A DNA stretch of 9,781 nucleotides from Marinilabiliales bacterium (lineage in GTDB: Bacteria > Bacteroidota > Bacteroidia > Bacteroidales > BM523), in contig PKSZ01000256.1 in assembly GCA_002869425.1 (NCBI GenBank), forward strand, positions 1-9,781, read 5' to 3'. Below, piece after piece: positions 1 through 7,286 of this stretch. The number at the start of each line of letters is the position of its first letter. The stretch's first letter is position 1. Below the pieces are notes generated by a model. That model saw nothing but the letters and a program-made list of their open reading frames with translations. It ran no database searches and had not been told where the DNA came from. The translations under genes were made by a program, and so were the position numbers.

Positions 1-150
1 ACTGATCTGCCTGTGCCATTTTCCTGCATGCGCATCATTTACAATACCCTTTTCTGTTAATTCAATACTCTCTACCGGCTCTTTAATCGTCCCTTTTTGC
101 TTAGAAATATTAACTGACTTAACAATCAACTTCGTGTTTTCATCTACCAT
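1..150 (-). CDS. MOSC-domain protein, N-terminal 50 residues (cut by window edge)
   Basis: Reading the minus strand from the ATG at 150-148 gives 50 uninterrupted codons up to the window edge. The segment SVNISKQKGTIKEP, followed by GIVNDAHAGKWHRQIS, matches the start of MOSC domains, where a short beta strand and a basic loop precede a conserved G-[IL]-x-x-D-x-H-A-G-x-W-H-R-Q-[IV]-S block. MOSC proteins are beta-strand-rich sulfur-carrier modules related to the C-terminal domain of molybdenum cofactor sulfurase, and stand-alone bacterial forms of about 150 residues are common. Sulfur transfer linked to molybdenum cofactor is family knowledge. The conserved Cys of the family would lie outside the window, so activity cannot be judged. 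The gene is divergent from citrate synthase. No Shine-Dalgarno motif is visible; the ATG is chosen because the domain begins about 10 residues after it. Confidence 0.82.
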   Translation of the reverse strand, partial: MVDENTKLIVKSVNISKQKGTIKEPVESIELTEKGIVNDAHAGKWHRQIS

Positions 151-233
151 GGTTAACAATATTTTGTTTTATATCTATTTTTTTATATATTTACATATAT
201 TGATATTAAAAATTATATGACAAATATCAGTAT

Positions 234-241
234 CAAAGTTA
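234..241 (-). promoter_or_regulatory. Candidate -7 element for the MOSC gene
   Basis: The minus strand reads TAACTTTG, an exact match to the Bacteroidota -7 consensus TAnnTTTG, 84 bases ahead of the MOSC start codon. I see no good TTTG -33 element at the usual 19-21 base spacing, so the call rests on one motif in AT-rich DNA. Confidence 0.3.
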
Positions 242-261
242 ACCATTTTCAATAAAAACAG

Positions 262-294
262 TTTGGATTCACACCTAGGTATTGAATATTTTAG
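262..294 (+). promoter_or_regulatory. Candidate promoter of the citrate synthase-aconitase operon
   Basis: A TTTG at 262-265 is followed after 21 bases by TATTTTAG at 287-294, a 7-of-8 match to TAnnTTTG. Spacing and composition fit the Bacteroidota housekeeping sigma factor. Transcription would start near 301, leaving an untranslated leader of about 50 bases before the ATG at 355. An 8-bp palindrome ACCTAGGT (273-280) lies between the two elements and could be an operator, but a site this short may be chance. Confidence 0.35.
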
Positions 295-354
295 TTAAAG
301 TTTATTAAAAGAAAAATAGACCATTAAATAAGTTACATATAAAACCCGGAAACT

Positions 355-1665
355 ATGAGCAATATAAAAGATAAACTGTACACAAAAATCCAGGAATGGA
401 GACCAAGAACCATTAATCTTGTTAAAAACTACGCAGATGTTGTGGTTGATGAAGTTACCATTGGAAAAATAATGGGTGGAATGAGAGGATTAAAATGCCT
501 TATTACAGACATTTCATACCTCGATCCGAATGAAGGAATTCGATATAGAGGACATACCCTACCTGAAGTAATTAAGCTTCTTCCTAAGCCAGAGGGAAGT
601 GAAATGCCTTACGTTGAAGGTTTAATCTACCTGCTTTTAATGGGAGAAGTTCCTAATGAAAAGGAAGTTGAGGAAATGCTGGAAGAATTTGAGCGAAGGA
701 AAACAGTTCCAAAGTACGTATACGAGGTAATTGATGCTCTTCCCTGCAAGTCGCACCCAATGATTATGTTTAGTGCAGCAATTATGTCGATGCAACGTGA
801 ATCTCAATTTGAGAAGTATTACAAAAAGGGACTCAAAAAAGAAGATTACTGGGATCCAACTTACGAAGATGTTTTAAATATTCTGTCCAAGCTCCCTGAA
901 ATAGCGGCATATATATATTCGAGAGCATACCAACAGGATAAGCACAGGCACTCTCTTCCGGGAGTAGATATGGGAGCTAATTTTGCACACATGATGAACA
1001 AAGACAAACCCTATGATGATGTATCCCGTCTTCATTTCATAATCCATAGTGATCATGAAAGTGGAAATGTTAGTGCACACACAGGACATCTTGTTTCCAG
1101 TTCATTATCAGACATTTACTACAGCCTCTCAGCTATGCTTCACGGATTAGCCGGACCATTGCACGGACTGGCAAACCAGGAAGTTTTGCGTTGGCTTCAA
1201 TCCTTAATGAAGCAAATGAACGGTGCAGAACCGGATGAAGAAAAGATGAAGAAATTCGTTTGGGAAACCTTAAATTCCGGGCAGGTAATACCAGGGTTTG
1301 GACACGCTGTTCTTAGAAAAACAGATCCGCGCTACACATTGCAACGAGAATTTAGCTTAAAGCACATAAAAGATGATCTGCTCTTTAAATATGTAGATGT
1401 GCTTTTTAAGGTAGTTCCACCAATTCTTAAAGAGCATGGGAAAGCAAAAAACCCATGGCCAAACGTTGATGCTCAGTCTGGTGTAATACAATGGCATTAT
1501 GGTGTAACAGAATATGATTTTTACACTGTACTATTTGGTATAGGAAGAGCCATTGGTATTTCTGCCAACATAATCTGGGACAGAGCGCTGGGATATCCAC
1601 TAGAAAGACCAAAATCATTAACAACTGAAATGCTTGAAGAAATTGCAAAAAAAGCAAAAAAATAA
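355..1665 (+). CDS. gltA: Citrate synthase, eukaryotic (mitochondrial) type
   Basis: Citrate synthase condenses oxaloacetate with acetyl-CoA to give citrate and CoA, the first step of the TCA cycle, in the cytoplasm. The 436-residue protein is full length. All three catalytic residues of the pig heart enzyme can be placed: His270 in GPLHG (pig His274), His317 in GFGHAVL (pig His320) and Asp372 in NVDAQSG (pig Asp375). Substrate-binding His234 (HSDHESGNVSAH), Arg326 (KTDPRY) and Arg398 are also present. The blocks LAGPLHGLANQEVL, GHAVLRKTDPRYT and ALGYPLERPKS are hallmarks of the eukaryotic-type enzyme rather than the hexameric E. coli type, so a dimer without NADH control is expected (inference). 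Aconitase starts 3 bases after the stop. No Shine-Dalgarno motif precedes the ATG, and both genes have AAACT directly before their start codons. Confidence 0.97.
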   Translation: MSNIKDKLYTKIQEWRPRTINLVKNYADVVVDEVTIGKIMGGMRGLKCLITDISYLDPNEGIRYRGHTLPEVIKLLPKPEGSEMPYVEGLIYLLLMGEVPNEKEVEEMLEEFERRKTVPKYVYEVIDALPCKSHPMIMFSAAIMSMQRESQFEKYYKKGLKKEDYWDPTYEDVLNILSKLPEIAAYIYSRAYQQDKHRHSLPGVDMGANFAHMMNKDKPYDDVSRLHFIIHSDHESGNVSAHTGHLVSSSLSDIYYSLSAMLHGLAGPLHGLANQEVLRWLQSLMKQMNGAEPDEEKMKKFVWETLNSGQVIPGFGHAVLRKTDPRYTLQREFSLKHIKDDLLFKYVDVLFKVVPPILKEHGKAKNPWPNVDAQSGVIQWHYGVTEYDFYTVLFGIGRAIGISANIIWDRALGYPLERPKSLTTEMLEEIAKKAKK

Positions 1666-1668
1666 ACT

Positions 1669-3933
1669 ATGCTATTTGACACTGAATTTATAAAAAAAAT
1701 ATATGCTCAGTACCCTGAAAAGGTAAACAAGGCAAGAAAATTACTTGGACGCTATTTAACCCTAAGCGAAAAAATACTGTATACTCATTTGCATGAGAGG
1801 CAGGAATTGAAAGACTTCAAACGTGGAGAAGATTATGTAAATTTTGCACCCGACAGAATAGCTATGCAGGATGCGACTGCACAAATGGCATTGTTGCAGT
1901 TTATAAATGCAGGGAAAGAAAAAGTTGCAGTTCCTACAACAGTACATTGCGACCACCTGATACAAGCACATTCTGGTGCCATTGCAGACCTTATGGATGC
2001 AAAGGACAAAAATGCGGAAGTATTCCATTTTCTGGAAAGTGTTTCAGCAAAGTATGGTATCGGGTTCTGGAAGCCTGGTGCGGGAATTATACACCAGGTT
2101 GTACTGGAAAACTATGCTTTCCCTGGCGGAATGATGATAGGAACAGATTCACACACTGTAAATGCAGGTGGAATGGGAATGGTAGCCATTGGTGTAGGTG
2201 GTGCTGATGCTGTAGACGTTATGGCAGGCATGCCCTGGGAGCTAAAAATGCCCCGATTGATTGGTGTTAAGCTTACAGGAAGACTTAGTGGTTGGACATC
2301 AGCCAAAGATGTCATTCTTAAGGTAGCTGGGATCCTTACTGTTAAAGGAGGAACAGGCAGTATTGTTGAATACTTTGGAGAAGGAGCAGATTCTATTTCA
2401 GCAACAGGTAAAGGTACCATATGTAATATGGGTGCCGAAATAGGTGCTACAACATCTAATTTTGCCTATGGTGAAAAAATGAGAACCTATCTTCATGAAA
2501 CCGGTCGGAAAGAAATTGCTGATCTGGCCGATAATATTATTCAAGATCTAAGAGCAGATAAAGAAGTTTATGCCAATCCGGAAAAGTACTTTGACGAACT
2601 AATTGAGATCAATCTCAGCGAACTGGAACCCCACATAAACGGTCCGTTCACGCCGGATGCTGCCTACCCAATTTCTGAATTTGTAAAAGTGGTTAAGGAA
2701 AAAGCTTACCCTCTTGAACTTGAAGTAGGCCTGATTGGTTCATGTACAAACTCTTCATATGAAGATTTAACCAGGGCTGCCTCCATTGCTACACAAGCAA
2801 AAGAAAAGAACATTGAAGTAAAGTCTGACTTTATCATTACACCCGGCTCAGAACAGGTTAGACAAACAGCTGAACGAGATGGTATACTAAAAGAATTTGA
2901 AGAGATTGGAGGTATTGTAATGGCCAATGCCTGCGGACCATGTATTGGTCAGTGGAACAGGCATTCAAACGATCCTGAAAGGAAAAATTCTATTATCACT
3001 TCCTTCAACCGGAACTTTGCCAAAAGAAACGATGGAAATCCAAACACGCATAGCTTTGTAGCCTCACCGGAAATTGTAACAGCAATGACACTGGCAGGAA
3101 CATTATGCTTTAACCCATTAAGCGATACGCTTGATAACAAAAATGGAGAAAAAGTTAAACTTGATGAGCCTATGGGCATAGAGCTTCCACCACAAGGATT
3201 TGATGTGGATGATCCAGGCTACAATCCCCCTCCATCCGATGGCAGTTCTATTGTAATTGATGTAAAACCAGACTCTGAAAGATTGCAACTACTGAAACCT
3301 TTTAAGCCTTGGAGCAGAGAAGATTTCAAAGACCTTCATCTATTAATAAAAGCCAAAGGAAAATGCACAACCGATCATATATCGATGGCTGGTTCATGGT
3401 TAAGATACAGGGGACATCTTGACAATATTTCAAATAATTTGCTGATTGGTGCCATAAACACATTCAACGATAAAACCAACAATATCAAAAACCTACTAAG
3501 CGGTGAATATGATAAGGTTCCGAATGTTGCCCGTGACTATAAAAGTAAAAATGTAAGTTCTATTGTTATTGGTGATGAGAACTATGGAGAAGGATCATCA
3601 CGTGAGCACGCAGCCATGGAACCGCGACACCTGAATGTAAAAGTTGTTTTGGTAAAATCCTTCGCAAGAATTCATGAAACGAATCTCAAAAAACAGGGAA
3701 TGCTTGCATTGACATTTGAGAACAAAAACGACTACGAAAAAATACAGGAAGACGACAGGTTTGAGATTTCAAATATGGATCAATTTGCACCTGGCAGTCA
3801 ATTTGAAATTGTTATTCATCACAAAGATGGCACAGAAGAGACAATAAAAGCAAATCATACATACAATCCTGTACAGATAGAATGGTTTAAAGCCGGAAGT
3901 GCATTGAATCTTATACGCAAACAAATTGCTTAA
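1669..3933 (+). CDS. acnA: Aconitate hydratase, mitochondrial type (4Fe-4S)
   Basis: Aconitase interconverts citrate and isocitrate through cis-aconitate, the second TCA step, directly downstream of citrate synthase. At 754 residues it has the length of mature mitochondrial aconitase and is shorter than bacterial AcnA (about 890) or AcnB (about 865). The three cluster ligands are visible: Cys359 (GSCTNSS), Cys422 and Cys425 ([11 protein letters not shown]). Active-site residues include Asp95-His96 (HCDHLI), Asp160-Ser161-His162 (GTDSHT) and Ser643-Ser644-Arg645 (GEGSSREH), where Ser643 aligns with the catalytic Ser642 of the pig enzyme. The swivel domain lies at the C-terminal end from about residue 560. 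The block [16 protein letters not shown] is typical of the mitochondrial clade, which is known from Bacteroides and other Bacteroidota. The open cluster ligation makes the enzyme oxygen-sensitive. The 3-base gap from gltA indicates co-transcription, and the terminator starts 7 bases after the stop codon. Confidence 0.97.
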   Translation: MLFDTEFIKKIYAQYPEKVNKARKLLGRYLTLSEKILYTHLHERQELKDFKRGEDYVNFAPDRIAMQDATAQMALLQFINAGKEKVAVPTTVHCDHLIQAHSGAIADLMDAKDKNAEVFHFLESVSAKYGIGFWKPGAGIIHQVVLENYAFPGGMMIGTDSHTVNAGGMGMVAIGVGGADAVDVMAGMPWELKMPRLIGVKLTGRLSGWTSAKDVILKVAGILTVKGGTGSIVEYFGEGADSISATGKGTICNMGAEIGATTSNFAYGEKMRTYLHETGRKEIADLADNIIQDLRADKEVYANPEKYFDELIEINLSELEPHINGPFTPDAAYPISEFVKVVKEKAYPLELEVGLIGSCTNSSYEDLTRAASIATQAKEKNIEVKSDFIITPGSEQVRQTAERDGILKEFEEIGGIVMANACGPCIGQWNRHSNDPERKNSIITSFNRNFAKRNDGNPNTHSFVASPEIVTAMTLAGTLCFNPLSDTLDNKNGEKVKLDEPMGIELPPQGFDVDDPGYNPPPSDGSSIVIDVKPDSERLQLLKPFKPWSREDFKDLHLLIKAKGKCTTDHISMAGSWLRYRGHLDNISNNLLIGAINTFNDKTNNIKNLLSGEYDKVPNVARDYKSKNVSSIVIGDENYGEGSSREHAAMEPRHLNVKVVLVKSFARIHETNLKKQGMLALTFENKNDYEKIQEDDRFEISNMDQFAPGSQFEIVIHHKDGTEETIKANHTYNPVQIEWFKAGSALNLIRKQIA

Positions 3934-3940
3934 TAAATCT

Positions 3941-3961
3941 GGGAACTTCGGTTCCCTTTTT
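3941..3961 (+). terminator. Intrinsic terminator of the gltA-acnA operon
   Basis: GGGAAC (3941-3946), loop TTCG (3947-3950) and GTTCCC (3951-3956) are followed by five T. The six-base stem is perfect and closes on a C(UUCG)G tetraloop, the exceptionally stable RNA tetraloop. It begins 7 bases after the aconitase stop codon. Confidence 0.93.
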
Positions 3962-3964
3962 ATG

Positions 3965-3998
3965 AAAAAAGCCACCCTGCATAAATCCAGGGCGGCTT
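3965..3998 (-). terminator. Intrinsic terminator of the five-gene envelope operon
   Basis: Read on the minus strand, AAGCCGCCCTG (3998-3988) and CAGGGTGGCTT (3979-3969) form an 11-bp stem with one G-U wobble around an 8-base loop, followed by a T run (3970-3965) that begins inside the stem. On the plus strand the wobble becomes an A-C mismatch, so the structure is built for minus-strand transcripts. It lies 48 bases beyond the stop of the FISUMP gene and only 3 bases from the plus-strand terminator, so the two operons are insulated back to back. Confidence 0.88.
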
Positions 3999-4046
3999 AG
4001 AGCACAACAATTAATTGGGTTAATTGTTTAATTAACTAAAACTTAA

Positions 4047-4937
4047 CTACTGATTTTTCATGCACCTAACAGGGGCGTAATGATCGTATCTTGAAAGTTT
4101 CTTTCTTGTAACAACAGCTGTTTCTGGCTTCAGGATATACACACGGGCATTTGCATTGATGGTGCTATATCCGAAAGTCCAGGTGCTGGTCCAGAAAATT
4201 GCCCACTCGGGCAATTTCCATCCAGGTTCAACCAGTCCTCCCTGGTAAGCACCCGTGGGAATGGCCGTAAATCCAGATTCATTGGTTGCTGCATAATTGG
4301 GTTCCTGCCACCCGGTAACGGATTTTAGTTTACCCCCAGCTACTTTCATTCCGCCCAAATGATCTATCATAATCTTCCATTCGTGATTGGAGGGAAGATG
4401 CCAACCCTCAGGACAAGCCCTTCTTTTGGCTTTATAGAATTCATATTTGGTCATTTCACCTGAACCTGTAATACCTTTGTTCTTTTTCACACGATACTTC
4501 ATATTTTCAGCCATCCAGGTTTGCGTACCTATTTTAATGGTTTTGTATTTCTGCCCATCACGGGGATCCGTAAGCTCACCATATTCAAGATCCGGATTCT
4601 TTTTGGTCTCCTTTTTCACCTCTTCCTTTGGCTTCACCTCAGGTGATTTGGGCTTATCCTGAACCGTTTCCTTCGAAACTGGTACTTCTTCAATTTGGTT
4701 GTATACTTCCTCATAACCATTTTTATATACAATTTTAGAAATCATAGACTTCTTAATTGTATAGGTTGGACCTTCCGGATTTACCTCCATTTTATAGCGA
4801 ACTACATCCAGGTCAACTTCCAGCACTTTTGCTTTTATTGTGGATTTGTCTTTCTTATAAATCAGATCCTGAGCATGAACAGAAAAACCGACTGATACAA
4901 AAATTATAATGTAGATGAAAGCTTTTATGATTTTCAT
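4047..4937 (-). CDS. Exported FISUMP-domain protein
   Basis: This is the last gene of the five-gene minus-strand operon, starting 3 bases after the stop of the CARDB lipoprotein. Residues 1-22 form a classical signal peptide (MKIIKAF, hydrophobic core, SVHA|Q); there is no lipobox, so the product is probably soluble in the periplasm or secreted. Residues about 24-80 form a small beta-rich module (YKKDKSTIKAKVLEVD, then GPTYTIKKSMISKIVYKNG) common at the N-terminus of Bacteroidota exported proteins. Residues about 82-115 are a Lys/Glu/Pro-rich linker. Residues about 120-294 are a FISUMP domain (Fibrobacter succinogenes major paralogous domain) with its signatures IGTQTWMAENM, CPEGWHLPSNHEW, ATNESGFTAIPTGAY, FWTSTW and the terminal PVRCMK. 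Cys175 and Cys292 are the only cysteines and could pair. The domain is common in surface and exported proteins; its function is unknown. Confidence 0.9.
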   Translation of the reverse strand: MKIIKAFIYIIIFVSVGFSVHAQDLIYKKDKSTIKAKVLEVDLDVVRYKMEVNPEGPTYTIKKSMISKIVYKNGYEEVYNQIEEVPVSKETVQDKPKSPEVKPKEEVKKETKKNPDLEYGELTDPRDGQKYKTIKIGTQTWMAENMKYRVKKNKGITGSGEMTKYEFYKAKRRACPEGWHLPSNHEWKIMIDHLGGMKVAGGKLKSVTGWQEPNYAATNESGFTAIPTGAYQGGLVEPGWKLPEWAIFWTSTWTFGYSTINANARVYILKPETAVVTRKKLSRYDHYAPVRCMKNQ

Positions 4938-4940
4938 ACG

Positions 4941-6098
4941 CTAATTCTTTTCAAAACTGTAATAGGTATTCTGGTAATCGTGAATTTCAAGCGTAGTTTC
5001 TGTAATTTCATCAATATATGCAGTACCATTTTCAGGATTCCCTATATTGTACTCAAACTCTGAGTCGTTAATATAAAACCACTGGTGAGTTTCGGTATTA
5101 CCATCATTATTTTCAAAACAATAGGTTCCTCCGGGCATAAACAGCCAATCCTGGTTAACAGCCGGATTGCCATGATCTGTAGCTGTTAATTTCCAGCTAC
5201 CATTCATCAGTTTAAGCGTCATTGAAGTTTCTGGAATTCTTGTATCCAATGTACCTGTATAATGCATGGTTCCAGATTTGTTTTCAGTTACATCCAAGGT
5301 GATTGTACTTCCGCTTACCTGAATATTTGAAACCGTTGCAGGAAATCCATTCAATGAGTAGCTTCCTCCATTATCGGAAAATGAACCATAATACTCAAGG
5401 TTCTCAACTCCATCTATAGCCTTAAATCGATTCGGACCAAATTCGAAACTTGTATAGCGAACCGGTGTAGGCGCAACATAAAAATTCAATGTGTATTCAT
5501 TATCGTTTTCATTGGATTCGTCTATTGAATTATCAGTATCGTAAACAACCCTAAGAGAATGATTTCCCTCTGTTAAGGTAGGAAGTGAACTCCAGGGATC
5601 TGAAATCTCGGTACCAAATCCATCTCCGTAATAATTACCAGGATCCAGCATAAACAAACTTCTTTCCAATGTAAAAAGATAATTATTATCAAGATAAAAA
5701 CCGATTTTTAGTGTTACTAAACCCCCTGCAACAGCAGTTCCATTATTCGCAATTCCCCAGCCAATATTCATCAATTCTCCGGCCTGTGGGTCTCCTTCAT
5801 TAACCTGTACTGGAGCAGACCAACCATTCAATGTATAAAATGTGAGATTGGGCATATCCACCTTTTGGTTATCGGTTTTTAAGTTATGAACCTGTCCATT
5901 AATACGTTCGGGCTTGCTTTTATTTGATGATGAAACGCTGGTCATCGTCCATTTACCATAATAATCCTTATAATCCATCGCCTGTTGCTGATCATCTGTG
6001 TAATCATCATCATAATCATCATCACCGCCACCACAGCTTACAAAGCCCAACAAGGGTAAAAACAAAAAATATATTGCTAACTTTTTCATGCTAATCAT
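4941..6098 (-). CDS. Surface lipoprotein with CARDB and lipocalin-like segments
   Basis: The 385-residue protein has a lipoprotein signal peptide ending GFVSC, with Cys22 as the lipidated residue. It is followed by GGGDDDYDDDYTDD, an acidic tract like the lipoprotein export signals that send Bacteroidota lipoproteins to the cell surface. Residues about 83-208 fit a CARDB adhesion-type domain: MPNLTFYTLNGW, WGIANNGTAVAG, then HSLRVVYDTDNSIDESNENDNEY with the typical D-x-x-N-x-I-x-E-x-N-E-x-N motif. Residues about 295-383 (GSWKLTATDHG, then WLFMPGGTYCF, then YYSF) look like a lipocalin-like beta barrel. A related GKWTMTSVSS strand at 48-57 precedes the CARDB part, so CARDB may be inserted between two such modules. 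Apart from Cys22, only Cys327 is present. Coordinates give the longest frame; the inner ATG at 6089 starts MKKLAIYF, a more normal signal peptide, and may be the true start. It follows its upstream neighbour by 4 or 13 bases. Confidence 0.88.
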   Translation of the reverse strand: MISMKKLAIYFLFLPLLGFVSCGGGDDDYDDDYTDDQQQAMDYKDYYGKWTMTSVSSSNKSKPERINGQVHNLKTDNQKVDMPNLTFYTLNGWSAPVQVNEGDPQAGELMNIGWGIANNGTAVAGGLVTLKIGFYLDNNYLFTLERSLFMLDPGNYYGDGFGTEISDPWSSLPTLTEGNHSLRVVYDTDNSIDESNENDNEYTLNFYVAPTPVRYTSFEFGPNRFKAIDGVENLEYYGSFSDNGGSYSLNGFPATVSNIQVSGSTITLDVTENKSGTMHYTGTLDTRIPETSMTLKLMNGSWKLTATDHGNPAVNQDWLFMPGGTYCFENNDGNTETHQWFYINDSEFEYNIGNPENGTAYIDEITETTLEIHDYQNTYYSFEKN

Positions 6099-6102
6099 TT
6101 TG

Positions 6103-6588
6103 TTATAATAAGTTTAATGAAACCTTCTTACAATCACCACCTTCAATGGTTACCGTACCGGATGTAGTATGACCATCCTGCGATTCTGCATTCCAATTAT
6201 ATGTACCAGGCTCTTTCTCTATGGTAACACATCCATCTGTCCCGCATTCAGCCATCATAATTTTCACCGTAACCTGACCCTCGTATTCTCCTTCAACATA
6301 AATACTGATTGCTCCGTAACCATAGTCTACAAAAGTGTAAAACACTGCTTTACCTGTTGAATATGTACAACTGCCATCATCTGAGTTGGCTTCAGAATCA
6401 AAGTTATCTGCTTCCACATCCATACATCCTTTGATAACACATGTTTCATCGTCGGTTGTAGCCTCAGGATCATAGTTCTCGGCATCGGGATCGGTACATC
6501 CAAATATTTCAATATCTTCGTCTCCTCCACAAGAAACAAAAATGAATAAACCTAGAAGCATTGCTAAAAATGTAAAACTTTTTCTCAT
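6103..6588 (-). CDS. Lipoprotein with two Cys-bounded acidic repeats
   Basis: The protein has 161 residues, with a signal peptide and lipobox ending FIFVSC (Cys20) and then GGDEDIE, an acidic tail that suggests surface display. Two 21-residue repeats follow with a 24-residue period: residues 30-50 (GCTDPDAENYDPEAT, then DDETC) and 54-74 (GCMDVEADNFDSEAN, then DDGSC). This GCxDxxAxNYxxxAxxDDGSC pattern recurs in Bacteroidota exported proteins. It is rich in Asp and has one Cys at each end, so one disulfide per repeat and calcium binding are plausible (inference). Residues about 79-160 form a beta-rich domain (VFYTFVDYGYGAISIYVEG, then CGTDGC, EPGTYNWNAES and GGDCKKVSL) that resembles small carbohydrate-binding-like or carboxypeptidase-regulatory beta sandwiches. 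There are eight Cys in total, one lipidated. The gene lies 20 bases after the DsbA-like gene and just before the CARDB lipoprotein. No specific function is recognised. Confidence 0.85.
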   Translation of the reverse strand: MRKSFTFLAMLLGLFIFVSCGGDEDIEIFGCTDPDAENYDPEATTDDETCVIKGCMDVEADNFDSEANSDDGSCTYSTGKAVFYTFVDYGYGAISIYVEGEYEGQVTVKIMMAECGTDGCVTIEKEPGTYNWNAESQDGHTTSGTVTIEGGDCKKVSLNLL

Positions 6589-6608
6589 TACTATATTGTT
6601 TTGGTTAA

Positions 6609-7286
6609 TTAATCATTGCACATACTTTCAGTTTCACTTACAGCCTTTTCAATGATATCAAAAAACTCCTGATCGGTTCTGGTTCCCAGATACAAAGTGC
6701 CATTCACGATAAAAACGGGAGTTCCTTTCACATTAATTGAAGCAGCCCTCTTCAGATCTTCTGCCACTTCCATGCTTGGTTGATTGATATAATCTGTAAG
6801 CGACATTGTATCTTCAATTATATCAGCGAAATATTCCAAGTAGTTTTGCTGGTCGATTTCTGCAGCCTGCTCATATAGACGGCTGTATACCTGACCAAAC
6901 TTTCCTTCCATAAATGCATATTCGGATATTTTTGCAAAAAAGTTTGCTTTAACATGTGATTTCAAAGGATAATTCATAAAAACAAGCTTCAGAATACCCG
7001 TCTCTATATACTTTTCTTTTAATTTCTCGATTTGCTGATACAAAGTATAACAATGGGGGCACTGAAAATCAGAAAACACTACCAATTCAACCAAAGCACT
7101 TGAATCTCCAATTACAGGATTATCTGAAACATCGAGCTGCACATTGCGCGGCTCAAACTTTTGTAAAGGTTTTGCCTGAGATCGCACGTCAAGCTTGCCT
7201 GAAATATCTACCAAAACGTATAATATCGCAGCAAGAAGTACCAGTTGCAAAACCAAAACTACCCTGTGAAATACATCTTTTTTCAT
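6609..7286 (-). CDS. Membrane-anchored DsbA-like thiol:disulfide oxidoreductase
   Basis: The 225-residue protein has an N-terminal hydrophobic segment (about 9-28, VVLVLQLVLLAAILYVLVDI) without a clear cleavage site, so it is probably a signal anchor with the catalytic domain in the periplasm. The thioredoxin fold with helical insertion (DsbA/thioredoxin_4 family) spans about 55-215. Its active site is FSDFQCPHCYTLY, with Cys76 and Cys79; the CPHC dipeptide is that of oxidising E. coli DsbA. The cis-proline loop is VKGTPVFIVNG (Pro190, preceded by Thr). FMNYPLKSH fits the substrate-side segment of the family. An extra Cys223 lies near the C-terminus. The ATG shares one base with the stop of the upstream Cys-rich lipoprotein (TAATG), which implies translational coupling. 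Neighbouring lipoproteins rich in cysteines are the obvious candidate substrates (inference). A reducing or isomerase role cannot be excluded, and no DsbB or VKOR partner lies in the window. Confidence 0.92.
   Translation of the reverse strand: MKKDVFHRVVLVLQLVLLAAILYVLVDISGKLDVRSQAKPLQKFEPRNVQLDVSDNPVIGDSSALVELVVFSDFQCPHCYTLYQQIEKLKEKYIETGILKLVFMNYPLKSHVKANFFAKISEYAFMEGKFGQVYSRLYEQAAEIDQQNYLEYFADIIEDTMSLTDYINQPSMEVAEDLKRAASINVKGTPVFIVNGTLYLGTRTDQEFFDIIEKAVSETESMCND

Noticed and set aside
2112..2420. A 102-codon minus-strand frame inside the aconitase gene.
   Set aside because: It is a shadow of a highly conserved coding region; aconitase motifs run through the same bases on the plus strand.
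4019..4036. Inverted repeat GTTAATT-GTTT-AATTAAC just past the FISUMP stop codon.
   Set aside because: The stem is almost all A-T with no T run after it on the minus strand. The much better hairpin at 3965-3998 explains termination.
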